Positions 24,095 through 31,705 of a stretch of 40,668 nt of DNA are shown in pieces. The notes under the pieces were generated by a model. That model did not search any database, had not been told where the DNA came from, and was given only the letters and a program-made list of their open reading frames with translations. Position numbers and translations under genes: made by a program. Every line of letters begins with the position of its first letter. Position 1 is the stretch's first letter. Origin of the DNA: Ignavibacteria bacterium (GTDB lineage: Bacteria; Bacteroidota; Ignavibacteria; Ignavibacteriales; SURF-24); contig JAAXKN010000001.1 of assembly GCA_025612375.1 (NCBI GenBank), forward strand, positions 1 through 40,668, read 5' to 3'.

Positions 24095-25327
24095 TTATTC
24101 GTATCTCAGTGCCTCAATAGGGTCTAAATTTGCGGCTTTGTAGGCTGGATAAGTCCCAAATGTTATTCCGATGGCAAGACATACTATTACACCTGTCAGT
24201 ACAGACATGATTGGAAAAGTCGGCGTCGCCTTTAAGAGGAGCCCGGCAAGGTTGCCTATCCCGACTCCGAACAGAATTCCTATTATGCCTCCGGAGACGG
24301 ACAAGACAACAGCTTCAAATAAAAACTGTATCAGTATATTTTTCTTCTGCGCCCCGATGGCTTTTCTGACCCCGATCTCTCTCGTCCTTTCAGTCACGCT
24401 CACAAGCATAATATTCATAATGCCCACGCCTGCAGCAAGAAGCGCAATTGCGGCAATTACCATTGCCCCTATCTCGGCCCCCTGCTTAATGCCGTTAATA
24501 GTCTGCATTACGGTCTCGTTCGAGAATATTTCAAAATCGTTCTCTTCTCCTGCCCCTACCTTCCTTATCGTGCGCATGTAGCCTACTGCCGATTCAATCG
24601 TCTGGTCGTATGTATCCTTTCCGCGCGACATGACTGTAATGTTGATGCTGTTATTTGTCTTTCCGTAAAAACTCTGGTATGCCGTTATAGGCATTACAAC
24701 AAAGTTGTCGCGGCTCTGTCCGAACATCTCACCCTGCGATTCATAAACCCCTATTACCTGGAGCTTCTTCCCGTCAACTCTTATATACTGCCCGATCGGA
24801 TCGACAGACGTGAAAATCTTTTTTGCGACGTCTTTACCAACTACACAAACGCGGCTGTAGTGCTCAACGTCGGAGTTGTTTATTGCCCTTCCATCCTCAA
24901 CAACCCACTTGTTGTTCGGCTGAGCCTCGGGTGTAATTCCGGAGATCTGTACGTTGGGATTTGTCTCAATACTTTCGTACTTAACTATCTTCCCGAAATT
25001 CCACTGCTCAGCTCCCACGTACTCAGCTATTGTCAGAAGATCCTTAAGTCTGTAATACTCCTCAAGCGTAAGATCCTTCCTGTTCCTGAATTTATCACGC
25101 GAACCCGGGCCACCTTCCTGCATGGCCGGAAACTTTTGTATCTGGAATGTATTCTGCCCCAGCATGGAAGTGCCTTCTTCAATGCTGTTCTGCAGCATTG
25201 CTATAACCGTGCTTATGGAAATTATGGAAAATATACCTACCACAATGCCGAGTATTGTTAGAAACGACCTTAACTTATTTACCTTTAAGGCATTGAATGC
25301 AACGAGAAATACTTCCTTGATCTTCAT
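24095..25327 (-). CDS. MacB/FtsX-type ABC permease, B type (pair 1)
   Basis: Permease of 410 residues, the same type as the one at 21441-22670: RNRKDLT, GAGEENDFEI, AAGVGIMNIMLVSVTERTREIG, RKAIGAQ and a LDPIEALRYE end. Its ATG overlaps the stop codon of the preceding A-type gene by one base (TAATG), so translation of the two is probably coupled and a 1:1 product ratio likely. Topology is one plus three membrane helices with a periplasmic domain of about 240 residues, as in MacB-type mechanotransmission exporters. Confidence 0.91.
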   Translation of the reverse strand: MKIKEVFLVAFNALKVNKLRSFLTILGIVVGIFSIISISTVIAMLQNSIEEGTSMLGQNTFQIQKFPAMQEGGPGSRDKFRNRKDLTLEEYYRLKDLLTIAEYVGAEQWNFGKIVKYESIETNPNVQISGITPEAQPNNKWVVEDGRAINNSDVEHYSRVCVVGKDVAKKIFTSVDPIGQYIRVDGKKLQVIGVYESQGEMFGQSRDNFVVMPITAYQSFYGKTNNSINITVMSRGKDTYDQTIESAVGYMRTIRKVGAGEENDFEIFSNETVMQTINGIKQGAEIGAMVIAAIALLAAGVGIMNIMLVSVTERTREIGVRKAIGAQKKNILIQFLFEAVVLSVSGGIIGILFGVGIGNLAGLLLKATPTFPIMSVLTGVIVCLAIGITFGTYPAYKAANLDPIEALRYE

Positions 25328-26562
25328 TATTCATACCTCAATGCTTCCACAGGATCCATCTTCGCGGCAGAATACGCGGGCGCGAAACCTGAAATTACCC
25401 CTGTAATTAGTGAAATACCTATTGCAAGAACGACTGCATCGGCCTGAAAGGAAGTAGGCAGAAACTGGTTTATTATTTTACTCAAAATAACGGCTCCTAT
25501 AAGGCCTATCAGACCGCCTAAAAGGCAGAGCACTACGGCTTCAGTTATAAACTGCCCCAGTATCGTCCTTTTTTTGGCCCCTATTGCCTTACGGATACCA
25601 ATTTCCTTGGTTCTTTCCTTTACAGAAACAAACATGATGTTCATAATTCCTATTGCGCCAACAAAAAGCGCAAGCCCCGTAATTATGAGCCCTACAATCT
25701 GTATTATACCAACCGTGCTGTCGTATATCTTGGTCAGGCCCTGCTGCTGATTAATTGAAAAGTCGTCTTCCTGGTGATATGCCAGGCCTCTTACCTTCCT
25801 CATTATCCCCTGGGCTTCCTCAACCGTCTTTTCTATCATCGCCGTATTTGCCACGCGGGCTACAATTGTCACGCTCCTGAAGTGCTCACTCTGAAAATAC
25901 TTGAAAACGTTCCCGATCGGAAGGTACACCTGCTTATCCGGATTCATGCTTCCAAGCATGAAGCTCCCCTGCTCGGCAAGCACTCCAATTACTTTGAACT
26001 TCTGCCCTTTGATCTTTATTGTCTGATCAATGGCATCACCCCTGGGGAAAAGGATCTTCGCAACGTCACTTCCCAGAACCACAACGTTCCTGTTCCCGCG
26101 GCTTTCAACGTCGTTAAAGAACCTTCCCTGGCTGAAAGTAAAGTTCGTTGTACCCAGATAATCATTTGTGGTTCCGGTCAAAATGGTGGACTCGGTTGTA
26201 ATTGCGCCGCTTTTCAGCGTTTGAGCCGTCCAGACCTGCGGCGCAATAGCTACGGGGAGCTTTGCCATTTCCTTGTACTTGGCAAAATCCTCCATCGTAA
26301 TATTCCGCCTGTTCCTGGTCTTCCACCACTCCTCATCCTGGAACCACTTCCATTTATCGATATAAAGGTTATCTGAACCAAGAGCGCTGATGCCATTCTG
26401 GAATGATGTATCTATCCCCTTAATAGCAGTTGACATCAGGACAACCGAGGTTACACCAATAAAGATCCCTATTGCCGTCAAGGCAGAACGGATCTTATTG
26501 GCCTTAATTGCCCTGTATGAAATCGAAAGCCCCTCTTTTAGTTCGAACAAAAAATTCTTCAT
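25327..26562 (-). CDS. MacB/FtsX-type ABC permease, A type (pair 1)
   Basis: Permease of 411 residues. Membrane helices lie at about 25-47, 284-313, 341-365 and 375-397. The periplasmic core spans 48-283 and opens with a tryptophan-rich stretch (70-80) before RNRRNITM. The coupling segment ERTKEIGIRKAIGA is at 316-329. It is the first permease after the ATPase gene (19 bp) and overlaps the B-type partner by one base. The pattern of one separate ATPase plus different A and B permeases suggests a heterodimeric transporter, unlike E. coli MacB, which is a homodimer with a fused ATPase. Confidence 0.91.
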   Translation of the reverse strand: MKNFLFELKEGLSISYRAIKANKIRSALTAIGIFIGVTSVVLMSTAIKGIDTSFQNGISALGSDNLYIDKWKWFQDEEWWKTRNRRNITMEDFAKYKEMAKLPVAIAPQVWTAQTLKSGAITTESTILTGTTNDYLGTTNFTFSQGRFFNDVESRGNRNVVVLGSDVAKILFPRGDAIDQTIKIKGQKFKVIGVLAEQGSFMLGSMNPDKQVYLPIGNVFKYFQSEHFRSVTIVARVANTAMIEKTVEEAQGIMRKVRGLAYHQEDDFSINQQQGLTKIYDSTVGIIQIVGLIITGLALFVGAIGIMNIMFVSVKERTKEIGIRKAIGAKKRTILGQFITEAVVLCLLGGLIGLIGAVILSKIINQFLPTSFQADAVVLAIGISLITGVISGFAPAYSAAKMDPVEALRYE

Positions 26563-26581
26563 ATCGCTTCTTTGCTTTCTT

Positions 26582-27307
26582 TTATTGGTTGACAGTAAAT
26601 TTACGCCCGTTCGGTATGTACCTGTTCTTTACGGGCTCGTCACGTTCAATTAAACCGTCCTTGATCCTGATAATTCTTGCGGCATGCTCTGCAATGTATT
26701 CCTCATGCGTTACAAGAATAATTGTATTACCCTGCAGATAAATTTCATTGAACAAGGTCATGATGTCTTCACCTGTCTTTGAATCCAGGTTGCCCGTAGG
26801 CTCGTCGGCCAGTATGATTGCAGGCTTTGTCACCAGTGCGCGCGCAATAGCTACCCTCTGCCTTTGTCCGCCCGAGAGCTCGTTCGGCTTGTGGTGGATT
26901 CTGTCCTCAAGGCCCACATTGATGAGTGCCTCTTTTGCCCTTTCCTTTCTTTCCTGTGAGGGAACCCCGGCATAGATGAGCGGAAGTTCAACGTTATGAA
27001 GCGCATCGGACCTGGGAAGAAGGTTGAATGTCTGGAAGACAAAACCGATCTCCCTGTTTCTCACCTTTGCCAGGTCGTTGTCTGTCATCTGGCTTACGTT
27101 AACTCCCTTGAAATCATATATGCCGCTTGTCGGCGTATCCAGGCATCCCAGCATATTCATCAAAGTCGATTTGCCTGACCCCGAAGGGCCCATTATGGCT
27201 ACATATTCATTCTTGTCTATCTTTATCGATATATCCCTTATAGCATGAACTTCTTCTGTACCAACCTGATATACTTTGCTGATATGTTCAATGTTTATTA
27301 TATTCAT
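26582..27307 (-). CDS. ABC transporter ATPase, MacB/LolD type
   Basis: Nucleotide-binding subunit of 241 residues with all motifs intact: Walker [10 protein letters not shown] at 40-48, Q-loop Q92 in [11 protein letters not shown], signature LSGGQ at 144-148, Walker B ILADEP with D168 and E169, D-loop near 175 and switch H201. It belongs to the LolD/MacB/FtsE class that drives four-helix permeases. It is the only ATPase in the operon although four permease genes follow, so it probably serves both pairs. The gene lies 28 bp after the adaptor gene. Confidence 0.95.
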   Translation of the reverse strand: MNIINIEHISKVYQVGTEEVHAIRDISIKIDKNEYVAIMGPSGSGKSTLMNMLGCLDTPTSGIYDFKGVNVSQMTDNDLAKVRNREIGFVFQTFNLLPRSDALHNVELPLIYAGVPSQERKERAKEALINVGLEDRIHHKPNELSGGQRQRVAIARALVTKPAIILADEPTGNLDSKTGEDIMTLFNEIYLQGNTIILVTHEEYIAEHAARIIRIKDGLIERDEPVKNRYIPNGRKFTVNQ

Positions 27308-27335
27308 TTTATATCCGATTCTTTAATTGCTTTAT

Positions 27336-28616
27336 TTATTTAGCGCCTTTGCCTGCGCCTTCAACCCTTACGTTTGAATTCTCTGCCAGTTCGCGTGAAA
27401 TGGCCCTGTATGAACCGCTTACAACCTTTTCATTGCCGGTAAGTCCGCTTATGATTTCAATGTAGTTGTCGTCGCTTATACCGGTCTTAACCTCTTTCAT
27501 CTTGGCCTTGTTGTTTTCAATTACAAATACAACTTCCTTCGGCTTCTTGTCCTTGATCTTATCGTTCTTAACCTGGATGGGGCCGCTGTCTTCACCCTCT
27601 TTCTTCACTTCAGGAGCCTTGTTGCCCCTGGCTGTTACGCTCTGAATCGGAACGGAAAGTACATTATTCTTTGTTTCGGTTTCAATGTCTGAGTTGCAAG
27701 ACATTCCGGGCCTGATGCTGTTGTCGGTATCGGTAAGCCTGATCTTTATTTCAAAGTTTACCACTTCCTGCTGCGTGCCTTCAGCCGTTGTCTTTGCGCT
27801 GTTGCCTATCTGTGAGACAACTCCCTTGAACTCTTTGTTTCCAAAGGCATCTATCTGAATCTTTGCAGTGTCGCCGAGCGAAACCAGCACCACGTCGTTT
27901 TCATCAACTTCAACCGTTGCTTCCATCTTCGAGAGGTCGGCAACCGTCATGATGTTTGTACCCTGGCTGAAGCCCGAACCAAGCACCCTTTCACCAAGCT
28001 CAACGTTGAGCTGGCTAATGGTGCCGTTCATCGGAGAATAAATAGTCGTCTTGTATAGGTTCTCCTGTGCTTCCTTGAGAGCTGCCTGGAACTGGGCTAC
28101 AGATGACTTCTGTGAATCGAAATCGCTCTGTGCGCTCAGGAAATTTGACTTTGACTGCTCCAGCTCGGCGTCACTTGAAAGCTTCTTCCTGTAGAGCTCC
28201 TGAATTCTCTTATAATCAGCAGCTACCTTGTCTAAGACCGCCTTGCTCCTCTGCAGCCCGGCCTTTGCGCTTTCAAGCGTTGCGGCTGCCCTGTCGCGCG
28301 CTGCCATGTATGTATCAGGCTTTATTTTTATAAGCAGCTGACCTTTCCTTACAATGTCACCTTCCTTCACAGGAAGTTCAACAATCTCTCCGGTTACTTC
28401 GGGAGTTATTATTACCTGGTACTCAGGGTTAATTTTTCCTGTGGCAGATACCCTCTGTGTAATATTTCTTTTCTGTACAGATTCTGTCTGTACGGGAATG
28501 ATCTGCTCTTTGTTACCGCTGAAGACGAGCAGTAAGACCAGGACAGTCACCATGAGCCCTATTCCGCTGAAAATATAAATTTTCTTCCTGGATTTCTTTT
28601 TGTTTCCGTTTGCCAT
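27336..28616 (-). CDS. MacA/HlyD-like periplasmic adaptor
   Basis: Membrane-fusion protein of 426 residues. An N-terminal anchor helix (about 13-33) precedes a half lipoyl motif around 73-95, and an alpha-hairpin coiled coil (about 100-190) is rich in Ala, Lys, Gln and Ser. The second lipoyl half and beta-barrel (about 190-310) follow. The membrane-proximal domain is interrupted by a charged Lys/Glu-rich insertion near 330-355. The adaptor should bridge the inner-membrane permeases and the TolC channel. A gap of 23 bp separates it from the tolC-like gene and GGGAG precedes the start. The charged insertion is not usual for MacA and may be a flexible loop. Confidence 0.93.
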   Translation of the reverse strand: MANGNKKKSRKKIYIFSGIGLMVTVLVLLLVFSGNKEQIIPVQTESVQKRNITQRVSATGKINPEYQVIITPEVTGEIVELPVKEGDIVRKGQLLIKIKPDTYMAARDRAAATLESAKAGLQRSKAVLDKVAADYKRIQELYRKKLSSDAELEQSKSNFLSAQSDFDSQKSSVAQFQAALKEAQENLYKTTIYSPMNGTISQLNVELGERVLGSGFSQGTNIMTVADLSKMEATVEVDENDVVLVSLGDTAKIQIDAFGNKEFKGVVSQIGNSAKTTAEGTQQEVVNFEIKIRLTDTDNSIRPGMSCNSDIETETKNNVLSVPIQSVTARGNKAPEVKKEGEDSGPIQVKNDKIKDKKPKEVVFVIENNKAKMKEVKTGISDDNYIEIISGLTGNEKVVSGSYRAISRELAENSNVRVEGAGKGAK

Positions 28617-28639
28617 TGAATTATCTCCCTTGCAATAAA

Positions 28640-29986
28640 TTATTCAAATTTTTTATAATCTAATATACCCAAATAGTATTCCAGCTGTGATTTCAGCCTG
28701 TAGAAATCAAACCTGTTATTGATGTTCGTCTGCAGAGCAAGTGTATAGTTTGAGCTTGCAAGCAGAAGGTTGACAAATGTACCTGATCCTATGTTGTACT
28801 TTTCCTGTTCAATCTGGCGGTTCTGCTGTGCAGAAAGGACGTTCTTGGCGCTCACTTCCAGCCTTTTCTGTGCCGCCTGAAAATCCAGGTATGTTTTCTT
28901 CAGATCAATTTTTATCTGGCGCTCCAGCTCTGTTAATTCAATTTCCCTCGTCTTTGCCTGAACCTTCGAATACTCGACATTGTTTTCAGTGGCCCATCCG
29001 GAAAATATAGGAAGGCTTAAAGTCAGTCCAACCGAATACCCCCTGCTCTTAAAAAGCTCACTCATCGATCCGGCCGTTGATCCGAATGAATTATTGTTCG
29101 ACAGCTGTGGATAATAATACCCTTTTGCTATTGTAATTCCGTTGTTTGCACTCTCTAATCTATATTGTGCGCTCTTATAATCCAGCCTATTATTTAGGGC
29201 ATCTTCAACTGCAGCCCTGATGTTGCTGTACTGGTTTAAGAACTGCTCGCCTTCTAAAACCCTCGTAGTGTCGGTTTCAATCGGGTCAGATATGTTAATC
29301 TCCGACATCACATCCAGCCCTAAGTATGTCATAAGCTGGCTCTGATACGTATCCAGGTCATTTTTAGCCTGAATTAAAGCCAGTTCTGAATTTCCTACGT
29401 TTACCTGCTGGGCATAGACGTCAGCCAGCGTAACAGCACCAAGCTGGTTCCTTTCTGTAAAAATCTCAAGGTTTTTCTTGTTGTAAGCCAAATCATCTTC
29501 CCTGACCTTTAAGACCTGCTTTGCATTTAAGACCAGGTAATAGTCGGCAATTGTATTAAAAACGATATCCTGCTTTACCCTCTCCAAAGACAGGCGGGCA
29601 GCCTCAAGGTCGTTTTCTCTCTGCGAAATTGTGGCAAAGTTTGCCAGACCGTCAAACAAGGTCCACTGCGTCTGTGCCCCTGCCGTGTAGGCACGGCTTT
29701 CCTGGTTGCCCGACCTGAAAACCAGTGTACCTCCCTGAACAAATGTTCCCCCCGGACCCTCTGACCTGTCCCACCTCCAGCTTCCTGAGGCACCAAGGCT
29801 CGGCAAAAGCTGCCCATAGGCTGCCTTTAGGTTCGATTCGTTGGACTTCAGGCTTACAACATTTTTTGCTAATGTAGTATTCTTCTGCAGCGCTATTTTA
29901 ACGGCATCATCCAAAGTTAAACTCTGCTGTGCCTTTGCATTAATGGAAAGAAGAAATATCATCAACAATGAGATATAAAAGCGCAT
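28640..29986 (-). CDS. TolC-family outer-membrane efflux channel
   Basis: Outer-membrane factor of 448 residues with a signal peptide (1-19, AKA|QQ) and two repeats of long amphipathic coiled coils, the usual OEP organisation. LTLDDAVKIALQKN at the mature N-terminus and a second-half helix with QNRQIEQEKYNIGSGTF are typical. It is the first gene of the efflux operon, with AGGAG seven bases before the ATG. Together with the adaptor, ATPase and permeases it would form a tripartite envelope-spanning exporter. The substrate (drug, siderophore, peptide or lipid) is not indicated. Confidence 0.93.
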   Translation of the reverse strand: MRFYISLLMIFLLSINAKAQQSLTLDDAVKIALQKNTTLAKNVVSLKSNESNLKAAYGQLLPSLGASGSWRWDRSEGPGGTFVQGGTLVFRSGNQESRAYTAGAQTQWTLFDGLANFATISQRENDLEAARLSLERVKQDIVFNTIADYYLVLNAKQVLKVREDDLAYNKKNLEIFTERNQLGAVTLADVYAQQVNVGNSELALIQAKNDLDTYQSQLMTYLGLDVMSEINISDPIETDTTRVLEGEQFLNQYSNIRAAVEDALNNRLDYKSAQYRLESANNGITIAKGYYYPQLSNNNSFGSTAGSMSELFKSRGYSVGLTLSLPIFSGWATENNVEYSKVQAKTREIELTELERQIKIDLKKTYLDFQAAQKRLEVSAKNVLSAQQNRQIEQEKYNIGSGTFVNLLLASSNYTLALQTNINNRFDFYRLKSQLEYYLGILDYKKFE

Positions 29987-30144
29987 TATTTACTCCTGTT
30001 ATGTATCGGCGTGAAAAATAGTTAATCCCGAAAAAGTTTGCATTTTGAAGGATTTGAATCCCCCAAATGAAGCAATTAAACAAATTTTGCAATCTCGTAT
30101 ATTTGGACGAACTGAAAAGATGAAAAGTTACATAGGTCTATAAA

Positions 30145-30224
30145 AAAAATCGGGGCCGGCCCCTTAAAAGAATGGAAAGGATTCATTTGAACCCGTGAAG
30201 CCTCAAAAGGCTCAAAAAAACGGG
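30145..30224 (-). terminator. Terminator after the tRNA nucleotidyltransferase-like gene
   Basis: On the minus strand, soon after the stop codon, a two-part hairpin (CCCGT/ACGGG outside, AGCCT/AGGCT inside, 30192-30224) is followed further on by GGGGCCGGCCCC (30152-30163) and then GA plus eight T. The second element with its T run is the likely terminator. It separates this gene from the efflux operon. Confidence 0.65.
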
Positions 30225-30230
30225 AAATAG

Positions 30231-31634
30231 TTACTGTTTCAGGAACTCCTCTTTTATTTTCATGAGGTAATCATATGCTTCCTGGTAATTATTTCCTATC
30301 TTACCGTCAAGAATCGCGTCTTCAATGGCCTTCTTTAGCTCCCCTACTTTCTTTGAAGGCTTCAGGTTGCATATCTGCATTATTTCCTCGCCGCGGACAG
30401 GCGACTGGAAGGCTCTTAATCTGTCTTTTTCCCGAACATCCCGGACCTTATTCATTACTTTCTCATAGTTCGCAAGATACCTGGAGACTTTTTTTATGTT
30501 CTTGCTCGTAATGTCCGCGCGGCATAAGGTAATCAGATCCTCCAGGTCATCCCCGGCAGCCACAATAAGCCTCCTTATGGCGGAATCTGTCACTTCCTCG
30601 TCTACAAGCGCAATCGGCCTCAGGTGCAGCCTGATAAGCTTGGTTACATACTCAAGCTTTGTCAAAGGAAGCCTCATGCGGTGGAATATTTCCTCCATCA
30701 TCCTGGCCCCTGCCTCCTCGTGCCCGTGGAATGTCCAGCCTGTGCCTTCAATAAACTTTTTCGTCTGCGGCTTTGCAACGTCGTGCAAAAGTGCGGCAAA
30801 ACGGAGCCAGACGTTATCTGTCATCTCTGAAATATTATCTACTACCGTGCAGGTATGCAGAAAAACATCCTTGTGGTGGTAATCTTTCCTCTGGTCAACC
30901 CCGGCCAAATTGGCAATCTCAGGAAAAATTATCCTCATTATCCCAGTCTCGTAAAGAAGCTTTAAGCCTACCGAGGGCTTCGGGGACATCAGGATTTTCA
31001 GGAATTCATCCGTTATCCTCTCCTGCGAGATGATCTGAAGCCTCGAGGCCATTTCACCTGCTGCCTTGTAGGTCGTTTCATCAAGCTCAAAATTCAGTTG
31101 ACTGGCAAACCTTACGGCCCGCATTATCCTTAAAGGATCATCGCTGAAGGTTACAAATGGGTCGAGTGGGGTTTTGATTACCCTCTTTTCTATATCCTTA
31201 AGCCCCTCAAATGTATCCAGCAGACTTCCGAAATCTTCACTGTTTAATGAAATGACAAGAGTATTTATGGTAAAATCCCTGCGCTTGATGTCGTCTTCAA
31301 AAGTCCCCTCTTCAACTACAGGCTTGCGGCTCATCCTGTTGTAGGATTCCCTCCGGGCTCCTACAAATTCCAGGTCCAGCTCCCCATACCTGAAGTGTGC
31401 CGTTCCAAAGTTCTTGTAAACCGCTATTTTACTTACTTTCAGCTCTTTTGCCAGGGCCGAAGCGTATTCGGTGCCGCTTCCAACGACAAGAAAATCTATT
31501 TCACTTCTAGGCCTTTGAAGCACCAGGTCACGTACATACCCGCCCACAATGTAAAGCTTAAAGCCCAGCTTGCCGGCAGCTTCTGAGGCTGTTTCAAATA
31601 AAGGGTTTTCCAGTAAATGAGACTTAAATTCCAT
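30231..31634 (-). CDS. tRNA nucleotidyltransferase / poly(A) polymerase family protein with HD domain
   Basis: Class II nucleotidyltransferase of 467 residues, the size and domain order of bacterial CCA-adding enzymes. The head domain has GGYVRD at 31-36, the carboxylate motif at 45-47, and RRDFTIN at 118-124. The RNA-binding neck and body (PLRIMRAVRFA at 167-177) come next. The C-terminal HD domain has H260, H284-D285 in LLHDVAKP, and HGHEEAG near 303-309. The carboxylate motif reads E-I-D where family members have D-x-D, so the first metal-binding Asp is Glu here. CCA addition (or A addition) in the cytoplasm is the likely role, but the substitution leaves some doubt about which reaction is catalysed. 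Confidence 0.88.
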   Translation of the reverse strand: MEFKSHLLENPLFETASEAAGKLGFKLYIVGGYVRDLVLQRPRSEIDFLVVGSGTEYASALAKELKVSKIAVYKNFGTAHFRYGELDLEFVGARRESYNRMSRKPVVEEGTFEDDIKRRDFTINTLVISLNSEDFGSLLDTFEGLKDIEKRVIKTPLDPFVTFSDDPLRIMRAVRFASQLNFELDETTYKAAGEMASRLQIISQERITDEFLKILMSPKPSVGLKLLYETGIMRIIFPEIANLAGVDQRKDYHHKDVFLHTCTVVDNISEMTDNVWLRFAALLHDVAKPQTKKFIEGTGWTFHGHEEAGARMMEEIFHRMRLPLTKLEYVTKLIRLHLRPIALVDEEVTDSAIRRLIVAAGDDLEDLITLCRADITSKNIKKVSRYLANYEKVMNKVRDVREKDRLRAFQSPVRGEEIMQICNLKPSKKVGELKKAIEDAILDGKIGNNYQEAYDYLMKIKEEFLKQ

Positions 31635-31705
31635 AATAAAGGGTCAATCTTAAAAATATAAAGTTAACGAAAAAAAGCTTCCTTAAACAGCATCAATTTC
31701 AAAAT

